Source: an uncultured Oscillospiraceae bacterium (GTDB lineage: Bacteria > Bacillota > Clostridia > Oscillospirales > Acutalibacteraceae). Taken from it: DNA of 64,000 nucleotides. This document shows positions 59,930 through 64,000 of the stretch, piece after piece (positions within the stretch are counted from its first letter, which is position 1; each line of letters begins with the position of its first letter). Made by a program: the position numbers and the translations under genes. The notes under the pieces are model-generated. The model had not been told where the DNA came from. It did not search any database and was given only the letters and a program-made list of their open reading frames with translations. Location of the stretch: positions 62,001 to 126,000 of the forward strand of contig CAUDCW010000002.1 in NCBI GenBank assembly GCA_958448165.1, given 5' to 3'.

Positions 59930-60586
59930 ATGGCAAAAAGAGATAATATATCTATGTTGGTTGTAAGAAGACTGCCTCGCTATTACCGATTTCTGACAGA
60001 GCTTCACGCTGAGGGCGTTATGCGAATTTCGTCAAAGGAGCTTGCCGACAAGATGAAGCTGACAGCTTCTCAGGTAAGGCAGGACTTCAACTGCTTTGGA
60101 GGCTTCGGTCAACAGGGATACGGATACAGCGTTGAACAGCTTAAAAATGAAATAGAGTCTATTCTCGGTATTAATATTACAAAGAAGGCAATTCTTGTCG
60201 GTGCCGGCAACCTTGGCAGAGCCGTTGCGTCGCATATGGCGTTTGAACCCAAGGGAATTAACCTTATCGGAATTTTTGACAAGAACGAACAGCTCATCGG
60301 CACAAGGCTGAGAAATGTTATTATAGAGAACACAAGCCAGATTGAACTGTTCTGCAAAAAAAATGCACCTAACCTGGCGATTTTGTGTGTACCAAAGGAC
60401 GCTGCACAGACGCTCAGCCGTCGGCTCTATGCCATGGGCATACGGTACTACTGGAATTTCAGCCACTACGACCTCACCACCGACTATCCCGATGTTGTCG
60501 TTGAAAATGTGCATATGTCGGACAGCCTGATGACGCTGTGCTATCGTATCAGCGACGATATAGAGAACAAATCACGCCAACACTGA
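59930..60586 (+). CDS. rex: Redox-sensing transcriptional repressor Rex
   Basis: A repressor that senses the NADH/NAD+ ratio and controls fermentation and hydrogen/alcohol genes in anaerobes. The 218 residues have the winged-helix DNA-binding domain (about 1-85, with SSKELADKMKLTASQVRQDF and FGGFGQQGYGY), then the Rossmann fold with the NAD-binding loop LVGAGNLGRAVASH. The C-terminal helix provides the domain-swapped dimer. A Rex operator precedes it. It is monocistronic, with a strong terminator. Confidence 0.97.
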   Translation: MAKRDNISMLVVRRLPRYYRFLTELHAEGVMRISSKELADKMKLTASQVRQDFNCFGGFGQQGYGYSVEQLKNEIESILGINITKKAILVGAGNLGRAVASHMAFEPKGINLIGIFDKNEQLIGTRLRNVIIENTSQIELFCKKNAPNLAILCVPKDAAQTLSRRLYAMGIRYYWNFSHYDLTTDYPDVVVENVHMSDSLMTLCYRISDDIENKSRQH

Positions 60587-60630
60587 ACTGTGCCGATAGC
60601 CGATATTGACACAATTATGAATTGAACGCA

Positions 60631-60661
60631 AAAAATCCTCCCAAATCGGGAGGATTTTTTT
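60631..60661 (+). terminator. Terminator of rex
   Basis: AAAAATCCTCCC (60631-60642) pairs perfectly with GGGAGGATTTTT (60648-60659), followed by T's. Confidence 0.93.
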
Positions 60662-60730
60662 ATCGAAATAATAATCTCTGCTCAAAGGCGAAAACAGCTT
60701 CGTCTGTTTATCAGGTCCGGGCATTGCATA

Positions 60731-61639
60731 TCAGACTCCGGCAAGATTATTTTCAATATATTCAAAATACGGCTTTTTGTTGATGTTATCACCGTGACTT
60801 ATGTACCATTCATAAGACTCTCTCAAGCCGTCCGACAGAGGCTTTACATCAGGCATAAGCTCGCACTGCTTTGTGACGTCAAGAGAATACGCATAGTCAT
60901 AAAAGCAAAAATAGCTCCTCTGTGCGTGGCTTTCATCGACAAAAACAGGGTTAAACCCGGCTCCGACAGCCTTATAGCAAAGGCTTGCCCATTCCTTTAT
61001 ATCCACCGTGTCCGGATTGCCGACATTAAAAATCCGCTGCTTCGGCTGCTTTTCGAGAATTATATCAATAAACCTGCATAAATCCTCAACGTGCAAAAAC
61101 TGCAGAGGCATACTCCCGTCCTTTGGAATATAGCAAGGCTGATTTTTCATTGCGCAGTCGAACATAAACGGCTCACGGTAAAGATTCTGCATAGGCCCGT
61201 ATAAATACGGCGGTCTTAATATGTAAGAGTTCTGTATATTTTCATTTATATACTGCTCGGCTTCAAGCTTGTTCCTGCCGTAATCGCCCCACACGGAATT
61301 ACAGCCGCACGGCATATCCTCACGAAAGGGTCTTTCAAGTGTTTCGGGGTAAACCGCACTGGAGCTTATAAAAATATATTGGGAAATTTTCGGCAGAGCC
61401 TCGGCAAGACAGCACACATCGTCCCTTGTATATGCCGTGATATCCAGAACGGCATCGAAATCGTAGGATTTCAGCTTATCGCCCAGGTTGTGCCTGTCCG
61501 CTTCGATAAGAGTGACGCCCTTTTCCTGCTGATTGTGATTGCGGTTAAGCACAAAGACATTGTCGCCCTTTTGTGCAAAATAGCGTGCAGCATAACGGCT
61601 TACAAATACTGTTCCTCCTGTGATAAGAATATTCCTCAT
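60731..61639 (-). CDS. NAD-dependent epimerase/dehydratase family protein
   Basis: A 302-residue extended SDR. The N-terminal cofactor motif ITGGTVFVSRYAARYF (about 5-20) is the TGGTxFxG-like variant of atypical SDRs (CSP41-like) rather than the strict TGGAGFIG. ISSSAVYPETL and DYGRNKLEAEQYI supply Ser, Tyr and Lys of the active site. LRPPYLYGPMQN and FLHVEDLCRFI are typical of nucleotide-sugar epimerases. The substrate cannot be assigned. It lies 23 bases behind the following orphan gene on the same strand, probably co-transcribed with it. Confidence 0.85.
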   Translation of the reverse strand: MRNILITGGTVFVSRYAARYFAQKGDNVFVLNRNHNQQEKGVTLIEADRHNLGDKLKSYDFDAVLDITAYTRDDVCCLAEALPKISQYIFISSSAVYPETLERPFREDMPCGCNSVWGDYGRNKLEAEQYINENIQNSYILRPPYLYGPMQNLYREPFMFDCAMKNQPCYIPKDGSMPLQFLHVEDLCRFIDIILEKQPKQRIFNVGNPDTVDIKEWASLCYKAVGAGFNPVFVDESHAQRSYFCFYDYAYSLDVTKQCELMPDVKPLSDGLRESYEWYISHGDNINKKPYFEYIENNLAGV

Positions 61640-61662
61640 CGCTTTCCCTCCTGTTTATACAC

Positions 61663-63138
61663 TCAGATAAGCTTTACAGTAATATCCTCGTGAATTTTAT
61701 TATAAAATATCATCTGCCATTCTACGCTGTCAGGAAACTCACTGTGAAGCGAGGACAACGCCGTACGGTACTGCGGCTGTTCATCTGTTGAAATGTATAT
61801 TGCAGTCGGTCCGTCGCAGCCGCCGATAACAGCAACCGCACCGACGTCAGTTACACCTGTTGCACCGTTTGGATCAAGGTCACAAACCGAGAAGCTTTCG
61901 TCATCAACAGGCGGAACAATGTCATAAGACATAGCAATACAGCGATTCGGAATATCGCCGCAATATTCAACGCCGCTAAAAGGCAGCTCCTCCCTTTCAT
62001 ATTTCAGCACCTCAAGCGTATGTCTTGCACCTGTTATCGGGTGAACGAAATCGAGCTTCTCCCCTGCCCTTTCAACGGAAAATTTAATTCCCTGCGCCGC
62101 ACAAGGCTGTTCCGCAAAGGTCAGGCTCAACGTGCGGAATTCCGGCTTCATTTCGTCTGCATAGCGGAATTTACTGCGGTAAATTATCCAGCCGTATGAT
62201 TTATCAAGGCTATAGTGTTCAGCCGCACATTCTGCATATATGTCGTTTTCCTCATCGTTTTGAAGGCACTCCTCGGGATACCACGTTTCGCAGCAGCTCT
62301 CTTCCTCGCAAAGGCTTTTGCCGTCAAGCACAGCTTCAGCGTTAAAATCAATCTGCATCGGGTTCTCGGCGTCAACCAGCTCAAACGGCGCATTGCTGTA
62401 ACCCTCGCAGTCAAAGCCGTATTTTTTATTAAATTCATTTATCCGTTTCGGTTCTACCCTGACGCAAAAATCAACAACCAAGCCTGATTCGCAGGAGTAA
62501 GCCGCAGGTATGTACCACTCGTTATCACCCCACAAAAAATGCTTGCCGATTGATATCTCCTGCCCTGCCCTTTCTATGTCGGAATGTCCCCAGAAATTCC
62601 CGTGATAATAAACCTCCCATTCCCCGATGTATTCTTCCTCATCGGGTTCGGGGTCGTCATAATATTCAGGCTTATATTCTATAAAGGAATAATCAAATCC
62701 CGACTGAATCGCTTTGATATAATCATACGGGTTGTCAAGCGGCTGTAAATTGAGCTTTTCCTTAAGCTCGCACAGCACCGCCTGCTGTTCCTCGTCCGGC
62801 TGATATTCCGAAAGATAATCGTCAAAGCATTTGCGGTTAAGGCAGTGGGCCATCTCGATTGCCGCCTCACAGCCGAAGGACAAAAGCAGGCGCAAAAACA
62901 TCTCAAAGCTTTCCGCCACAGGATAAACACAAGCACCCCTCGGGTACATAGGATTGACCGAGAAAACCGTGTCGCCGCAGCCTTTGATAAAGCAGTAGTG
63001 AATTCCGTCAACGCCTGTCGAGCCGATTATTTCTGCGCCGACGGGGGTGCAGAAGCAGTCGCAGTCCTTACCGTCGGGTATAAAGCCGACAGACTCGGTG
63101 TTTATATTCAGCTGTCTGAAGCTTTTGTAGGTTATCAT
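61663..63138 (-). CDS. Hypothetical protein with an OadB-like GGxDGPT motif
   Basis: A 491-residue acidic, Cys-rich, soluble protein with no signal peptide or membrane helix. The bulk is unrecognised: a helical segment near residues 75-150, an acidic stretch near 155-175 (DDPEPDEEEYIGEWEV) and beta-rich parts after. Near the C-terminus, residues 439-445 in VAVIGGCDGPTAIYIS closely copy the GGADGPT motif of the beta subunit of sodium-pumping decarboxylases (OadB/GcdB), without the membrane protein around it. I cannot give a function. It precedes the epimerase gene. Confidence 0.65.
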   Translation of the reverse strand: MITYKSFRQLNINTESVGFIPDGKDCDCFCTPVGAEIIGSTGVDGIHYCFIKGCGDTVFSVNPMYPRGACVYPVAESFEMFLRLLLSFGCEAAIEMAHCLNRKCFDDYLSEYQPDEEQQAVLCELKEKLNLQPLDNPYDYIKAIQSGFDYSFIEYKPEYYDDPEPDEEEYIGEWEVYYHGNFWGHSDIERAGQEISIGKHFLWGDNEWYIPAAYSCESGLVVDFCVRVEPKRINEFNKKYGFDCEGYSNAPFELVDAENPMQIDFNAEAVLDGKSLCEEESCCETWYPEECLQNDEENDIYAECAAEHYSLDKSYGWIIYRSKFRYADEMKPEFRTLSLTFAEQPCAAQGIKFSVERAGEKLDFVHPITGARHTLEVLKYEREELPFSGVEYCGDIPNRCIAMSYDIVPPVDDESFSVCDLDPNGATGVTDVGAVAVIGGCDGPTAIYISTDEQPQYRTALSSLHSEFPDSVEWQMIFYNKIHEDITVKLI

Positions 63139-63471
63139 ATTCGGAACAAACTCCTTTCATAAAAATATTCACTTCGCATCAGGCATACTGCGGTATATCT
63201 TCGCAGAACACACTGATGCTTTTTTCCGCAAAGCAGCAACAACCACTATTGCAATAATTTTTCAGACGCGCCCGGATGTTTCGCTTTGCTGATCCATAAA
63301 TTCGCCTCCCGAACAATTTTCCGCTTAGAGAACAAGCTTATTATAGCACAACATTCACGATTTCGCAGTAAGCTTATATAAAAAACGGAGCAGCCGCCCG
63401 CTCCGCCGATTGCAGCTCTCAGCACCAAATAACGGTTGAGATTTCTAAACATTTCAATAAATCTCAGTTTG
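63139..63471. other. Gap with repeat remnants
   Basis: No supported gene. From about 63228 it holds TTCCGCAAAGCAGCAACAACCAC, similar to the family C repeat, and the rest carries only the terminator at 63379-63405. A 77-codon minus-strand frame at 63246-63479 overlaps this terminator and is not convincing. Confidence 0.5.
63379..63405 (-). terminator. Terminator of the SAP-domain gene
   Basis: On the minus strand CGGAGC (63405-63400) pairs with GCTCCG (63391-63386), followed by six T's. Confidence 0.82.
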
Positions 63472-64000
63472 TCATTCAATTGCTATAAGGTCCGACCTTT
63501 CGTAGCGATTATGCCCTGACTGCTGCTTTTTATATTTCCAGCACTTAATAGCCTCCTCCAGGGATTTCCCCTGATTATCCTCAAAGAAATCCCGTATATA
63601 TGTATTGTACTCAAACTGCTTATCAATTTTTGTTTTTCCTTTTTTCTTATCCTCAAGAATCTGATAATATGCCGCTATTGCGTCTTTATAGGTTTTGCCT
63701 GCATTATTCTTAAGCCACTTTTGAAAAAGAACATTGAAAGAAAAGTTTTTACCTATATGCTCCTTAAAAAACGCCCGATGCCTTTCGGAGCAAATAAAAT
63801 CGGCTTCAATTTTTGTATCTTCTGTGATAACCGATGCAGGTGAAGCTTTTTTCCTGACTGTTGAAGCCGACAACACCTCCCCCGTATCAAGAAAACGGGC
63901 GATTCTTTCTGTTATTTCCAATTTACCGCCGGAAACAGGCAGTCCGTTTTTTCTGCAAAAATCCACCAGTTCTTCTTTTAAATAATAAAAATCACGAAAT
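63472..64000 (-). CDS. SAP-domain protein, 5' end outside the window
   Basis: The minus-strand frame is open to the window edge. Its first visible residues, FRDFYYLKEELVDFCRKNGL, followed by PVSGGKLEITERIARFL, form a SAP-like helix-linker-helix, a motif that often binds nucleic acid. A basic segment and a helical C-terminal domain follow (FSFNVLFQKWLKNNAGKTYKDAI, and then IRDFFEDNQGKSLEEAIKCW), as in DUF6434-type proteins. A GTG at 63966 could be taken as a start, but it falls inside the SAP helix, so the true start lies beyond 64000. Function unknown. Confidence 0.8.
   Translation of the reverse strand, partial: FRDFYYLKEELVDFCRKNGLPVSGGKLEITERIARFLDTGEVLSASTVRKKASPASVITEDTKIEADFICSERHRAFFKEHIGKNFSFNVLFQKWLKNNAGKTYKDAIAAYYQILEDKKKGKTKIDKQFEYNTYIRDFFEDNQGKSLEEAIKCWKYKKQQSGHNRYERSDLIAIE

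Noticed and set aside
63246..63479. A 77-codon minus-strand gene
   Set aside because: It overlaps the terminator and the end of the SAP-domain gene, has no ribosome binding site, and matches nothing known to me.

Overview
The window looks like the chromosome of an anaerobic, spore-lineage Clostridia member, most like the Ruminococcus/Oscillospirales group of gut bacteria. This is inferred from several genes: a PolC-type replicative polymerase, Rex, the sporulation genes yqfC/yqfD and a ylbJ-like gene, a short ProRS, an archaeal-type phosphoglycerate mutase, and above all a secreted GH13 amylase carrying a C-terminal dockerin. I see no prophage, no intact insertion sequence and no CRISPR array.

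Layout. 1-3.3 kb is a worn accessory stretch: tRNA-Pro, an array of small hairpins leading into a four-helix-bundle protein and a lipoprotein, a gene fragment cut by a MITE, and an orphan gene. 3.3-12.7 kb holds apgM, metA, proS, crcB, pduL, an ASKHA kinase whose motifs are in circularly permuted order, a PflX-like radical SAM protein and yqfC-yqfD. 12.8-24 kb holds ylbJ, asnB, a CdaR/PucR regulator, an msmK/ugpC ABC ATPase, rsuA, a HAD phosphatase, a thioesterase, a membrane acyltransferase with an apparent AUU start, ychF and nadA. 24-34.5 kb holds trxB, an SDR enzyme, cysK, an EamA transporter, a pentad-repeat protein, ilvE, a RluA-type pseudouridine synthase, a GHL10 protein, mtaB and an HPr-like protein without the phosphorylatable histidine. 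34.6-37 kb is the dockerin amylase.

37.1-43.6 kb is a minus-strand histidine operon in the order hisZ-G-D-C-B-A-I-E. hisH and hisF are absent, and a repeat sits in the gap where hisH would be expected. 43.7-45 kb is an AI-2E family permease. 45-56.3 kb is the long minus-strand housekeeping operon pyrH-frr-uppS-cdsA-dxr-rseP-ispG-polC, joining nucleotide metabolism, ribosome recycling, isoprenoid and phospholipid synthesis, intramembrane proteolysis and replication. 56.5-56.9 kb is a tandem array of four units of about 77 bp with a conserved core. Each core is followed by a hairpin of different sequence whose pairing is kept through G-U pairs on the minus strand, so it is a candidate structured RNA. 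Next to it are a GHKL sensor kinase and a LytTR regulator, then rex with its own operator, an epimerase, an orphan protein with an OadB-like motif, and the truncated start of a SAP-domain gene at the window edge.

Dispersed repeats recur in gaps between genes: a ~172-bp inverted-repeat MITE (2 copies), a 115-bp MITE (3 copies, two of them differing at one base), and a small GCAGCG...GCTGC hairpin family. Many genes have well-spaced sigma-A promoters (17-bp spacers) and strong hairpin terminators, which are listed individually.
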